DNA of 64,000 nucleotides from Olsenella profusa F0195. Its GTDB lineage: Bacteria; Actinomycetota; Coriobacteriia; Coriobacteriales; Atopobiaceae. The notes beneath the pieces were generated by a model. That model did not search any database. It was given only the letters and a program-made list of their open reading frames with translations, and was not told the origin of the DNA. Shown here piece after piece: positions 1 to 8,742 of the stretch; positions within the stretch are counted from its first letter, which is position 1; the number at the start of each line of letters is the position of its first letter. The DNA lies in assembly GCF_000468755.1 (NCBI RefSeq), contig NZ_AWEZ01000006.1, positions 1 to 64,000 of the forward strand. Reading direction: 5' to 3'. The position numbers and the translations under genes were made by a program.

Positions 1-300
1 TCGCGGGTCAGCACGCCGTCGATGCCGCGCCCGTCGTAGATCATCTCGCCGGGCTCGGCGTCGCGGAGGCGGATCGGGGTGGAGGAGGTGGTAGGCCTCC
101 TCGTCGGAGCTGTCTGCGCCGCCTGCCCATGCGATGTGCCGCTCATCGGCTATCGGACACACCTCGCGGGACGACCCCATCGACACGTGGCGCGTCTTGG
201 CCACCCGTCTCCTCGACATGCCCCGCTCGCGGGGCCGCATCGCCAGCTTCGCCCGTATCCTCCTCGCCATGTCGACCGCCCCTCCCGACTGGACGACATA
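1..300 (-). pseudogene. possible frameshifted gene remnant at left edge
   Basis: On the minus strand one frame reads plausible protein from about 300 to 85 (it contains ADERHIAWAGGADSSDEEAY), then becomes Arg/Pro-rich. A neighbouring frame takes over with a protein-like stretch (PIRLRDAEPGEMIYDGRG) that runs off the window. This looks like a gene with one frameshift near 80-90, or two unrelated chance frames. I do not recognise the family, and no start with a good ribosome binding site is visible. An ATG at 146 opens the second frame and could be a false start. Confidence 0.2.
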
Positions 301-1686
301 GCGCGTCCAGCCCACGGGGCGACACGGATGCGGCGGAACGGCCAGGCGCGGAGGTGATGAGGAAAGCGCGAAAGAGGCGTTACGGGAAGCGCGCAATACT
401 CAACCCGGGCGCCACCTGCGCCGTCAGCGGCGCCTCTGCCATGCCCCCATTGCGGCCAGCGCCTTTTCCCAGAAACTAACTCGTCGCGATCTCGGATTCT
501 AAGGTGATGGCCGCTTCGCTTGCCAGCGGGACTTGCCTGCTTGGGCACTTGCGCCAACACTGATTAATAGCAATGCGATTGTCGTGGTCGCTTTGATGGC
601 CGACTGTCAATCGCAAAGGACAGGCCTGCGGCAGTGCATCGACCCACACGCCAACCGTCGTCTTGGAGGCTGACCTGGAAATGGCCTGTCTCGCGCTGTC
701 GGCGGCGCCCCGAAAGTCGGCCATGGCCTCATGGGAGCATGGACGTTACTGGACCCAGGCAGTCCGATTGCACCGCCCCGTCAGCGTTATGTCCGGCTTG
801 CCTCCGGGACGCCGAACCTCCGGAGGGAGCTGCCGTGGGTAACGGCGCCGGGCTCGCCTCCCACCTGCAGGGGCTTGGCTTCAACGCTGCCGAGGCTCTC
901 CAGCTCACACGAGACAAGCGTCGCAGGGGGACAGGCAGGAGCGATGCCGCCGACGCCGAGCTCGCGGCACGACGTGCCGCCGCCGGATGTGGAACGTCGA
1001 CACCCGAGCCCAGGGATGGCTGGGCCGAGGCCGCTCATGCGTGCCGGGGAGACCTCAGCCGCCACTTCGATGAAGGCCACGAACGCGGTAAGGCCCCTGT
1101 TCAGCACGGATCCCGAGGCGATAAGGTCGAAACACTCCCGTATGCCGACCCCGTCGATGATGGTGACGCTCTCGCGTAAGGGGAAGAACTGCGGCGGCAT
1201 CGTCTGCGATTCGCCCATGGCCTGCCTGCGGGCGCCGGCCAAGACGCGGAGAGAGCAGACGGCCCGGATCCGCGAGCCTGAGGAGCGCGTAGCCTCCCCG
1301 GTCAGGGAGAGCGCCCCCGCCCTGCTCGATATCGGCGGCTGCGGGGCCCTGGCCGCCACGGAGCCCGCCGTCGCGGCCGGTGACAATCCGACCCGCATGA
1401 CATTGGCCACCGCACACATGACATGTTTCAAGGTATTGCCAGGTATCAAGCACATGCATGTCCCACTTGCCAGAAGGCGACAAACCTCCGCTTGAACCGT
1501 GGGGCGCATGGCATTGCGTGCAGCGTGATACTACGGGGAAGGGATTTCTTCTATGTGGGGAGAACACCGCCACAGTGCCGGGGCGCTCCTTTGTGAGGGC
1601 CCAGAGAGCGAGTCTCGCGAGACGTCCTACCTCGCGTTCGGGGGAGCCGTTAGCCCATCTTGGCGCAGCTTAGGCTCCTGAGGTGG
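301..1686. other. 1.4 kb without a supportable gene
   Basis: All six frames are open only in short pieces or overlap with shadow-like Arg/Pro/Ser-rich composition. The one stretch that reads like real protein is on the minus strand around 1060-1210 (it includes FFPLRESVTIIDGVGIRECF), but it has no convincing start or family. I see no RNA gene. The region is probably decayed accessory DNA beside the IS element. Confidence 0.4.
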
Positions 1687-1690
1687 CTAG

Positions 1691-1717
1691 CTGTTTAGTG
1701 CCAAGACGTTGTTTACG
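1691..1717 (+). repeat. left terminal inverted repeat of the IS481 element
   Basis: It starts CTGTTTAGTGCCAAG and pairs with 2732-2758, with 4 mismatches in 27. The CTAG just outside (1687-1690) is the left copy of the presumed target duplication. Confidence 0.8.
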
Positions 1718-1790
1718 TCCGAGTGGTGACAAATAGGGAGGACTCCCGCATGCTGTGAGTCGTCTACGCTTACGGCAGAGGGGTCCCCCC

Positions 1791-2762
1791 ATGTCACAGC
1801 ATCCTAACGCAAGGCTCACCCCCAAGGGGCGGGAGACGCTCGTCTCCCGCATAGGATCCGGCGTCGGCGTGGCCGAGGCCGCCCGCCAGATGGGGGCCGG
1901 CCGGCAGACCGCGAGCAAGTGGCTGGCGCGCAGCCGCCGCGGCGAGGGGGTCTCCGACAGGAGCAGCAGGCCGCGCAGGCTCGCGCGGCTCACCCCGCCC
2001 GACGCCGAGGAGCGCGTCGCCGTGGCGAGGTCGTCGATGCTGCTCGCCCCGCTCGCCCTCGCCGCCGTCACGGGCGTTCCCGCCCGCACCTGCGCGAGGA
2101 TCGTTGCCCGTCGGGGCATGCCCCGCCTGTCCGACGTCGACCGCGTCACCGGCGAGGTGCGCCGCCGCGGCCCCGTCACGCGCGTGCGCTACGAGCGGGA
2201 GCGCCCCGGCGAGCTCCTCCACGTCGACGTGAAGAAGGTCGCGCGCATCCCCGACGGCGGCGGGCACCGGGCGCTCGGGCGCGGCTGCGGGTCGTCGCGG
2301 GGCGCGGGGCGCTCCTGCCTGCATGTGGCGGTCGACGACTTCAGCCGCGTCGCCTACGCCGAGCTGCTGCCCGACGGGCGCAAGGGCACGTGCACGGCGC
2401 TCGTGTCGCGCTGCCTCGGATTCTTCGAGGGGATGGGCGTAGGCGTCGAGCGCGTCATGACCGACAACGGGCCGGGCTATCGCAGCGGCAAGCCCGACGA
2501 CCTGCTCGGCCCCAGGGGCGTGCGGCACCTGTGCACGAGGCCGTCCGGCCCGTGGCAGAACGGCAAGGTCGAGAGGATGAACCGCACGATCGCGCAGGAG
2601 TGGCGGTACGGCCGCGCCTGGGACAGCGAGGCCGGGAGGGCAGACGCCCTCCCGGCCTTCATCGAGCACTACAATTGGGAGCGTCCGCACAGCGCGTGCG
2701 GGGGCCTCCCGCCGATGTCCCGCATCGTCGGCGTAAACAACCTGTTGGCACACAACAGCTAG
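1791..2762 (+). CDS. IS481-family transposase
   Basis: This 323-residue DDE transposase mobilises the surrounding element. The N terminus (about 1-70) is a helix-turn-helix region (GVAEAARQMGAGRQTASKWL) followed by an Arg-rich linker. The rve integrase core supplies the acidic residues in LLHVDVKK, the VDDFSR segment, MTDNGPGYRS and the Glu of QNGKVERMNR. Length is normal for the family. I chose the ATG at 1791; a GTG at 1755 in the same frame would add 12 residues encoded by the terminal region. The gene has no stop of its own: the TAG is the last three bases of the CTAG just outside the right inverted repeat. Confidence 0.9.
   Translation: MSQHPNARLTPKGRETLVSRIGSGVGVAEAARQMGAGRQTASKWLARSRRGEGVSDRSSRPRRLARLTPPDAEERVAVARSSMLLAPLALAAVTGVPARTCARIVARRGMPRLSDVDRVTGEVRRRGPVTRVRYERERPGELLHVDVKKVARIPDGGGHRALGRGCGSSRGAGRSCLHVAVDDFSRVAYAELLPDGRKGTCTALVSRCLGFFEGMGVGVERVMTDNGPGYRSGKPDDLLGPRGVRHLCTRPSGPWQNGKVERMNRTIAQEWRYGRAWDSEAGRADALPAFIEHYNWERPHSACGGLPPMSRIVGVNNLLAHNS
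2732..2758 (-). repeat. right terminal inverted repeat of the IS481 element
   Basis: Read inward on the minus strand it starts CTGTTGTGTGCCAAC. It lies inside the 3' end of the transposase gene, so the last codons are also the transposon end. The adjacent CTAG (2759-2762) is the right target copy. Confidence 0.8.
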
Positions 2763-2970
2763 CGCCTGGAGAAGCGGCCCTCTCGACTCAGGGCTCCGAG
2801 GCTTGTCGCCGCCGTTGCGTTCGTCGTTGCCTTGCTGGCCGAGGGCGCCCTCGTGTGGTGCGTGATCGTGCGGTACAACGGCTCGATTCTCGGCTGAGGC
2901 GCTGCACGTTACCTTCACCGATACGGGGAGCGAAGACAGGGGTCCTGCCATGGCATGGCCTTGTCAGCAC
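2763..2970 (+). pseudogene. possible remnant of a membrane protein next to the IS
   Basis: From 2763 to about 2896 the plus strand reads roughly 44 residues with a hydrophobic segment (LVAAVAFVVALLAEGALVW) and then a stop. No start codon is visible, and the frame is closed at the IS junction by the TAG of the CTAG target. It may be the tail of a gene lost before or during IS insertion, or chance. The rest of the gap up to the ABC transporter holds nothing I can name. Confidence 0.25.
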
Positions 2971-3645
2971 TCATGCAATCACACCATCGACAAGCGTGAC
3001 CACCCGGTCACACTTGGATGCCACACGCTCGTCATGGGTTGCGATGACGGCCCCCGCACCGTTGCGACAGGAGCTTCTCAGCAGTCCCATGACGACATCG
3101 ATCAGCTGGCCATCGAGGGCGGCCGTGGGCTCATCGGCGAGAATCAACCTTGGGTTGTTGACGAAGGCGCGAGCGATGGCGACACGCTGCTGCTGCCCGC
3201 CGGACAGTCTCGATGCGCGGCGGAAGGAGGTGGCCTCGTCAAGACCCACCTTCCCCAATGACTGACGGGCTAGGTCGTGCCTTCGTTGCCGTGGTTGGCG
3301 TGGCAGGGCATACTCCAGGGGAATCTCCACGTTGGCGATTCCGCTGATGTCGTCAACCACAACGTACTTCTGGTGGATGGTTCCCAAGAGGGAGTTGCGC
3401 AAGCGTGCGCGGTCCCGCTCGTCATCGGGGACGGCCCTGCCCACGAGGCGGACGGTACCCGTCGTGGGGCGCAGCATGAGTCCCGCAATGGACAGGGCCG
3501 TGGACTTCCCTGACCCTGACGGGCCTACGAGCGCCACCATCTCTGACTCATGGACCTCTAAGGTGATTCCGCGCAGCGCCTCCACTGGCTCTGGGTTGCT
3601 TCGGAAGGTCTTGGTGACGTCCTCGAGCCTTAGAAGGCAGTTCAT
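2971..3645 (-). CDS. ABC transporter ATP-binding protein (MacB/LolD type)
   Basis: This 224-residue cytoplasmic ATPase powers the two FtsX-like permeases encoded just upstream. It has a Walker A (VGPSGSGKST), Q-loop region, the signature LSGGQQQR, Walker B (LILADEPTAALD) and an H-loop (IATHDER). The start at 3645 has an AAAGGAGTGATC ribosome binding site; an open frame continues upstream inside the permease gene but is a shadow. It is the last gene of a minus-strand run that begins with two secreted proteins. In lactococcin-972-type loci such ABC systems accompany the bacteriocin and are thought to give export or self-protection, so I infer immunity or export here. Confidence 0.88.
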   Translation of the reverse strand: MNCLLRLEDVTKTFRSNPEPVEALRGITLEVHESEMVALVGPSGSGKSTALSIAGLMLRPTTGTVRLVGRAVPDDERDRARLRNSLLGTIHQKYVVVDDISGIANVEIPLEYALPRQPRQRRHDLARQSLGKVGLDEATSFRRASRLSGGQQQRVAIARAFVNNPRLILADEPTAALDGQLIDVVMGLLRSSCRNGAGAVIATHDERVASKCDRVVTLVDGVIA

Positions 3646-3650
3646 CCCGA

Positions 3651-4715
3651 TCACTCCTTTCCCGGGGACACCCTGCGCAAGAAGGTGAGGAGGAGCACCG
3701 CATAGGTTGGCAGCAGGCTGACCAGTGCGGCGAGGGCTCCCGCGCTCGCCGGCCCACCAACAAGCATCAGGACAAGGCACATCGGCACAGGGAGCGCCAG
3801 CACGATCATCGCGAGAAACGACGCCAGGCGGACGGTGAGTGCCAGTCTCGTGGCTCCGCACATGCGTCTGATGGTGAACCCCCTTCTCTCCCGCTCTAGG
3901 ATCTCCCGTGTGGTGGCCCCAAACGAGAGAAGCTCGAGGAGGAGAAATGCCGCCATCGAGATGACATACAGGCTCGCGCGCACCATCAACGAGGCAAACC
4001 TCTGAGGCTGTTCGATGGCAATGCGCTGTGGCACGAGGTAGAGTCCGCCCTTTGCCGCCTCCGCGATGTACTCTGCGATGAAGTCGTCTGACGCATCGAG
4101 AAACACTGCACGCAGCACGAGCTCCTCTTTGGCGTATACGTCAAGTTCCGAGAACTCCTCGGGCGTCACCTGCAGAACCTGATGGTCATCGAGCTCGATG
4201 CCGGCTGCGGACGGATCGAACCACACCGCGCCGCGGCGCAGCTTGCCCACGATGGGGATCTGCTTGCTCCCCAACCTCACCGATGAGGTCGGCGTGACGT
4301 CGGCCCCAACAAAGGCACCAGGGGCAGTGGGAGTCAGGCCGAGGTCCGGAAAGAGGCCGCCTACTCTCCCCCCGGCAACCAGGATGGTCGGTGCGACGAA
4401 GTCCTCGGGACTGTCCAGCCCCAGGTTATAGAGTACCGAGGAGTACGCCTCGCCCTTCTCTATCTTCTCGGACAGCATGCCGAGGAGGCGTGGGCTCGTC
4501 ATGCTCACCGATTCTATGGGGTAGAAGGGGGCGAAGGCGACGGCCCTCTCCCTCCTGATGGCCTCCCCGCCCCGGAGCACTTCCACCTGGGTGATGACAT
4601 CCCCCAAGACAAGGGACATCGCGAGGCAGACGAGTGAGAATATCAGGGTTGTTCCTACCAGCTCGCGCCAGCGGCGCAATGCCAGGGATGCCCCGCCTAT
4701 GACTTCGCCAATCAT
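3651..4715 (-). CDS. FtsX-like ABC permease, second subunit
   Basis: This 354-residue membrane protein has one N-terminal membrane segment (TTLIFSLVCLAMSLVLGDVI), an extracytoplasmic domain of about 200 residues, and three membrane segments near the C terminus (residues about 260-350). That is the MacB/FtsX layout. It starts at 4715 inside an ATGA overlap with the stop of the preceding permease gene, so the two are probably translationally coupled and form a heterodimer. The ATPase gene follows 5 bp after its stop. The substrate is unknown; the neighbouring lactococcin-972-like gene suggests bacteriocin export or self-immunity. Confidence 0.75.
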   Translation of the reverse strand: MIGEVIGGASLALRRWRELVGTTLIFSLVCLAMSLVLGDVITQVEVLRGGEAIRRERAVAFAPFYPIESVSMTSPRLLGMLSEKIEKGEAYSSVLYNLGLDSPEDFVAPTILVAGGRVGGLFPDLGLTPTAPGAFVGADVTPTSSVRLGSKQIPIVGKLRRGAVWFDPSAAGIELDDHQVLQVTPEEFSELDVYAKEELVLRAVFLDASDDFIAEYIAEAAKGGLYLVPQRIAIEQPQRFASLMVRASLYVISMAAFLLLELLSFGATTREILERERRGFTIRRMCGATRLALTVRLASFLAMIVLALPVPMCLVLMLVGGPASAGALAALVSLLPTYAVLLLTFLRRVSPGKE

Positions 4716-5701
4716 GTGCGGTCCCCGAGCGCGTTTGCTATCGACGAGCGCAAGGCCAGCCAGTTGAGGAACAACAGGGCCGCGGCCGAGAGGCCTGTCG
4801 TGAGGCAAAGCCATCCAACGGACCCCTCGGGAGGTGGTGACTGGCTCACCAGTTGCGTGAGCATGCCTGACGCCACCGCCCCCAGCAAGATGCCGACAAG
4901 GACGTGTGCGACGCAGCCCGCAAACTCCCTTCTGACCATGGCATGCGCGGAACCGCCCACCATATGGACAAGCCTGAAGTCATCGCTCCGATTGCCCAGA
5001 GAAGTCCTCCAGTAGACACCGACGGTCAACAGGCCAAAGGCAAGAAGCAGAGAGGCAATCACAAACATCGGGCTGCTTATCAGCTCGAGCCATACTGGAC
5101 TTGCACGTAAGGAGGCAATCTCCAGGCCAGAGGAGCGCAGGAAGGGGCGCAGCTCCTCGATGAGCCCCTCGGGCATGGACGAGAACGCATACGTGCCGGG
5201 GTCGAGGTGGTCTGCTGCCGCCGGCACGCAAACGGCCTGGAGGATTCCATTGCCACACGAGGAGTCAACGGTCCCGACGACGCGGGAGCCGTTTGGGAGG
5301 AGCGTGAGCGACGAGCCATCCTCCCACCTGTCCTCCGAGTAGCTGCCCTCGAACAGGATGGCCTTCGGCCTGTCTTCCGGCACCAGCATTCCTCGATATT
5401 GTGACAGCCAGGGGACGATGCCGCTGGGGTCCAGCACCTCCAAGACGGGGTGACCGTCACCGTTGCCATCGATGATGACGGCCACCCCATAGCGCGAGAG
5501 TATGTCCGCAAACTGCCCCGCAACGTTGTCGGACGCCGAATCCTCGTCCACTCCAGAGCTCCTCACACCCATCATGACAGGGTTGTCGCCAATTCCATGA
5601 GCCCTTGCGCTCCTGTCCTGGAGTGTCCATATGACGGACCAGGCCACGAACGAGGCAAGGACGCTCACAAGGAGGCTGGGAATCAGCGTGTTGCGGTGCA
5701 T
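4712..5701 (-). CDS. FtsX-like ABC permease, first subunit
   Basis: This 329-residue protein begins with a signal-anchor helix (LIPSLLVSVLASFVAWSVIW), continues with a large outside domain, and ends with three hydrophobic segments from about residue 210. It matches the next gene in layout but little in sequence. The start at 5701 has a GAGGAAG ribosome binding site 9 bp after the stop of the secreted-peptide gene. Many lactococcin-972 loci carry a single larger multi-helix immunity-associated protein; here the role may be split between two half-size permeases. That comparison is inference. Confidence 0.72.
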   Translation of the reverse strand: MHRNTLIPSLLVSVLASFVAWSVIWTLQDRSARAHGIGDNPVMMGVRSSGVDEDSASDNVAGQFADILSRYGVAVIIDGNGDGHPVLEVLDPSGIVPWLSQYRGMLVPEDRPKAILFEGSYSEDRWEDGSSLTLLPNGSRVVGTVDSSCGNGILQAVCVPAAADHLDPGTYAFSSMPEGLIEELRPFLRSSGLEIASLRASPVWLELISSPMFVIASLLLAFGLLTVGVYWRTSLGNRSDDFRLVHMVGGSAHAMVRREFAGCVAHVLVGILLGAVASGMLTQLVSQSPPPEGSVGWLCLTTGLSAAALLFLNWLALRSSIANALGDRT

Positions 5702-5710
5702 GGCTTCCTC

Positions 5711-6070
5711 TTACCAATAATAGAAGCCATAGTGATACTTCGTAGTGTATTGATCTCCCCAAAGGGGCGAATCCCAGACGCTGTCCGTACGGCTACGAAC
5801 TTGCGAGTCATAACGTGAGGATGCCTGAGACGTGTGCATCCTTCCCGTATCGAGAGAAGGTCCAGCTTTCCTGGTGAAACGATGGTAGCCTTGCTTTGCA
5901 TGTCGTCCACCGTCATTATATGAGGCCTGTATCTGAACATACCCGTTCCAGCGGGCTCCAGCAAGGTCTTCCCAGCATTTAGCATAGTTTTGGCCTCCTG
6001 CAAGGGCGGGCGCTGATACCATGACGATAGAGAGAGCCAATCCCGCAAGAATGGCGATAATTTTCCTCAT
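5711..6070 (-). CDS. secreted lactococcin-972-like peptide
   Basis: This 119-residue protein has a clear signal peptide (positively charged MRKII, hydrophobic core, cleavage probably after ALA at about 24). The mature part is rich in Tyr, Gly, His and Arg and ends YHYGFYYW. The aromatic C terminus, small size and following ABC genes resemble lactococcin 972, a non-lantibiotic bacteriocin that interferes with septum formation. Similarity in the middle is weak by eye, so the family call is tentative. A single Cys (CWEDL) sits near the mature N terminus. A GGAGGAGCG site precedes the start. Confidence 0.55.
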   Translation of the reverse strand: MRKIIAILAGLALSIVMVSAPALAGGQNYAKCWEDLAGARWNGYVQIQASYNDGGRHAKQGYHRFTRKAGPSLDTGRMHTSQASSRYDSQVRSRTDSVWDSPLWGDQYTTKYHYGFYYW

Positions 6071-6200
6071 CGCTCCTCCTTAACATAGAACATTCGCTGA
6101 TCGTGTCATCTGCCCTTGTCTTGCTCCTTACATGAAGCCCTGAAGACGTTTGATCATGCTAAGCCGGAGCCATACGCCCATTGTACCCTCCCTTCTTGAA

Positions 6201-6692
6201 TTACCAGCTATACATGGCAATATTCGAACAGAGGACTGTGGCACCATCTTGTGATTTTGAAAAGTAGTACGAATAGTATCCCGGACCAACATTTGTCCAG
6301 ACGGTCTCGCTATAGCCATTTCTGCGCACCGAAGAAGAGCCCACAAACGAATTATTCCGGTAGAGACTAATTGTAAATGTTCCATTTATAGGACAACTTG
6401 CGGTTAGCTTGATGCCGATGTTGTGACCATCAAAGTACCTTGCGCTGAGCCTATAGCTAATTGCAAAAGAAATTGATGTCCCGTCCCAAGATTGTGTAAC
6501 GAAGGAAGGAGGACTATCCGCAGAACTCAAATGGATGGCGGTTTCGATCGCGCTTTCGTTTTTCATAGCAGAGTCAGCTGTCGATTCCATTGCGCCTACC
6601 CTTTGTGAAGTGAGAAGCTCAAGTGCGAGGACGGGCATAAGTAGTAGGACGAACAGCAGTGGTTTGTTGTGGCTTAGCCTACGAGTTGCCAT
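6201..6692 (-). CDS. secreted protein of unknown function
   Basis: This 163-residue protein starts with a Lys/Arg-containing N terminus and a hydrophobic segment (LLFVLLLMPVLALELL), a signal peptide or signal anchor. The exported part is Ser/Thr/Tyr-rich, apparently beta-rich, with two Cys (in ASCPING and VLCSN) that could form a disulfide. Its aromatic tail (IAMYSW) resembles the end of the neighbouring lactococcin-972-like peptide. It lies between the LuxR-type regulator and that peptide on the same strand, so it may be a second bacteriocin, a partner peptide or a signal. Its GC is lower than the surroundings. I do not recognise the family. Confidence 0.6.
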   Translation of the reverse strand: MATRRLSHNKPLLFVLLLMPVLALELLTSQRVGAMESTADSAMKNESAIETAIHLSSADSPPSFVTQSWDGTSISFAISYRLSARYFDGHNIGIKLTASCPINGTFTISLYRNNSFVGSSSVRRNGYSETVWTNVGPGYYSYYFSKSQDGATVLCSNIAMYSW

Positions 6693-6786
6693 ATGCTTGC
6701 CCTCTTCGATGTGAGGAGTGCTTTCGTAGAGGACAATAACAAGGTGAGGTCTTGAAGTCTGTCATCCCAAGGGATGCAATCTGCGT

Positions 6787-8742
6787 CTAGCCTGTCAAGC
6801 CGGCATCATGTTGAAGCAGCTTCCTCAGTTCCCGGACGTTGTGCACGCCAAGCATCTGATAAGTGCGCAACCTATAGGATTTGACCGTTGCCGTCGTCGT
6901 CTGACAGGTGGAGCAGATTTCTCGCGTGCTCTGACCTAGGGCGATGCCCAAAGCAACGTTTGCCTGGAGTTCTCCGAGCCCGCGCCCCTCCAGGTATTTC
7001 AGGGCTCTTTCGATTTGTCCGTGCGGTGGATGTCTGGGGACACGGGCGGCAAAGACTAGTTCAATGGTGCAGACCAGGCTGATGACGATGGAAGCCAGGC
7101 AACCGCATAGGGGGATGTCCGATGGAGGCATGTTGCCTATCTGTACGGAGAAAATGAAACCGAGCCCAACTAGCAGTACCCCATCGACGCCTCTGACAAG
7201 AAACGCGTCCATGCCCGCGCACAAGACTTTGGCAGCATGTGTGGTGAGGGGCGAATCCCTCGCCGGCCGCACGATCTCCATCCCAAGGGCAGTGAGACAC
7301 AGACATAGGCAAGGTACCGTCCAGAACAGATACTCTGGCGACTGGATCCATGACAGATAGACGGTGATTGGAAGCGAAAGTGCACAGAGGGGGAGGACCG
7401 CAGAGGCAAACGGCAGACTAGCATCATGTGGCGGGTTCGCATTTCTTGGGGGTCTGGTGCCGAGGGTGCATCCTGAGGCAAGTCTCACGACGGATATCAC
7501 GACCAAGACGAGTCCTGCCATCCATGCTAGATAACGAGGCATGTCGATGACCGTCGTTCCCCAGATTTCAAGATCGACGGGGGGCCTTAGAAGAATGACC
7601 GACAGGAGAGCGAGAACCCATATGATCCTTCGAAGAGTGCTGGTAGGGAAGTCCTCCCTCGACGCCTCATCGGTTTTCTCGGCTGGAGACGGGTGTCTTT
7701 CCCCCTGTGCGCCCGCGAGCGATTGGAATTCCCGTTTCCCATCCACGCCAAGCTTTTCATAGCCACGCTTACGGAATGTCGCGACGGTTGATGTAGCGAT
7801 ACCCAGGCGTCCGGCAATCATCCGCGCGGGTTCGTCTGTCAGCGTGTGTGCGAGAACCTCGAACTCCCGATTCGTCAGGGCACCATCGTTATCGATGGTG
7901 CGAAGGGTTGCCCTGGCCTTGTCGAAATCATCCGTAGTTGCGCTGCCCATCTCCAGCTCCCCTTTCCGTCTGGCGCGGAATGCAAGATAGGGCAGAGCAG
8001 CCAGAACGAGCAAGGAGAGCGGGAGAAGCCATTCAGCAGAGGGTATATAGCTGCAAAAACAGTAGTAGACATCACCTAGGACAAATGACTTGAGCGCAAG
8101 AAACGTCAGTTGGCCACAGAGGAGAAGCATGGCCTGAGGGGGGGAGGGCCGCCAGTCTGACGCTGCCCACTGCGAGGTAAGAGCCGCAACCATGCCAAAT
8201 GTGCCGCACAGGATAAGCGACTCTAGAGCTGAGAAGACACCCATCACTTTCGAAAGCAGGACAGATGCCGCTGGCCACCCAATGCCTATGCAGAACAGCA
8301 GTGGTCTGGACGAGCTTGGCGCTCCGCTGTCCTTCGCAGGGGAGGAAAGTGCCCACCCAACAGTAGCGAGGATGAAGCACGAGAACTCAACGAGTGAGAG
8401 CGAAGAATTCGCCTTGATGGCAAAGGTCGATTCCAACGGCCCTCTTCCGCGAACGATTGCAATCGTCTCCGCTGCTGCGAGGACGAACATGACGTAGAAG
8501 CCCAAAAGAACAACGATACGTCTTGCCCTCTTTAGTCGTGCGGTTCCTTTGGCTGTTGAATGGGCCTCGCATCTGTCCCATAGCACAACACATGCAGCCA
8601 CGATGCAAAGGGCGAAGACATTGCACTGGCCAGGAATAGCGGGAGCTGAAATGTTTTGTGCGATATAGGGCATGCCGGCCAGTCCCGCAAGCCAGAGGTG
8701 CCACTTCCGCTGCGATAGCGCGTGTCTGTCTCTCTGTAACAT
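6787..8742 (-). CDS. membrane regulator with two LuxR-type DNA-binding domains
   Basis: This 651-residue protein has the order: about eight hydrophobic segments (1-265), a LuxR-type helix-turn-helix at about 285-340 (LTNREFEVLAHTL, then IATSTVATFRKRGYEKLGV), a linker, about six more hydrophobic segments (about 370-560), and a second LuxR-type domain at about 590-645 (GLGELQANVALGIALGQST, then TATVKSYRLRTYQMLGV). It reads as two membrane-anchored LuxR units fused head to tail. Single units of this kind are common in Coriobacteriia; the double form is unusual. I chose the ATG at 8742, which has TTGGAG before it; an ATG at 8769 is in frame but weakly preceded. It probably controls the secreted-peptide/ABC genes downstream on the same strand. 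Confidence 0.8.
   Translation of the reverse strand: MLQRDRHALSQRKWHLWLAGLAGMPYIAQNISAPAIPGQCNVFALCIVAACVVLWDRCEAHSTAKGTARLKRARRIVVLLGFYVMFVLAAAETIAIVRGRGPLESTFAIKANSSLSLVEFSCFILATVGWALSSPAKDSGAPSSSRPLLFCIGIGWPAASVLLSKVMGVFSALESLILCGTFGMVAALTSQWAASDWRPSPPQAMLLLCGQLTFLALKSFVLGDVYYCFCSYIPSAEWLLPLSLLVLAALPYLAFRARRKGELEMGSATTDDFDKARATLRTIDNDGALTNREFEVLAHTLTDEPARMIAGRLGIATSTVATFRKRGYEKLGVDGKREFQSLAGAQGERHPSPAEKTDEASREDFPTSTLRRIIWVLALLSVILLRPPVDLEIWGTTVIDMPRYLAWMAGLVLVVISVVRLASGCTLGTRPPRNANPPHDASLPFASAVLPLCALSLPITVYLSWIQSPEYLFWTVPCLCLCLTALGMEIVRPARDSPLTTHAAKVLCAGMDAFLVRGVDGVLLVGLGFIFSVQIGNMPPSDIPLCGCLASIVISLVCTIELVFAARVPRHPPHGQIERALKYLEGRGLGELQANVALGIALGQSTREICSTCQTTTATVKSYRLRTYQMLGVHNVRELRKLLQHDAGLTG

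Larger units (their letters stand above)
1691..2758 (+). mobile_element. IS481-family insertion sequence, intact
   Basis: The 1068-bp element carries one transposase gene. Its ends are imperfect inverted repeats beginning CTGTT: over the first 27 positions 23 match, including the shared core GTTGTTTACG. It is flanked on both sides by CTAG (1687-1690 and 2759-2762), which fits the CTAG-centred target duplication known for IS481 itself. Transposase, both ends and target duplication all look complete, so the element may be active or recently inserted. Confidence 0.88.

Noticed and set aside
787-1509. 240-codon open frame on the minus strand
   Set aside because: A central stretch looks protein-like, but the ends are shadow-like, there is no ribosome binding site and I recognise no family. 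Noted in the gap entry only.
1794-2951. 385-codon open frame opposite the transposase
   Set aside because: Pro/Arg/Ala/His-rich shadow of the IS481 transposase gene.
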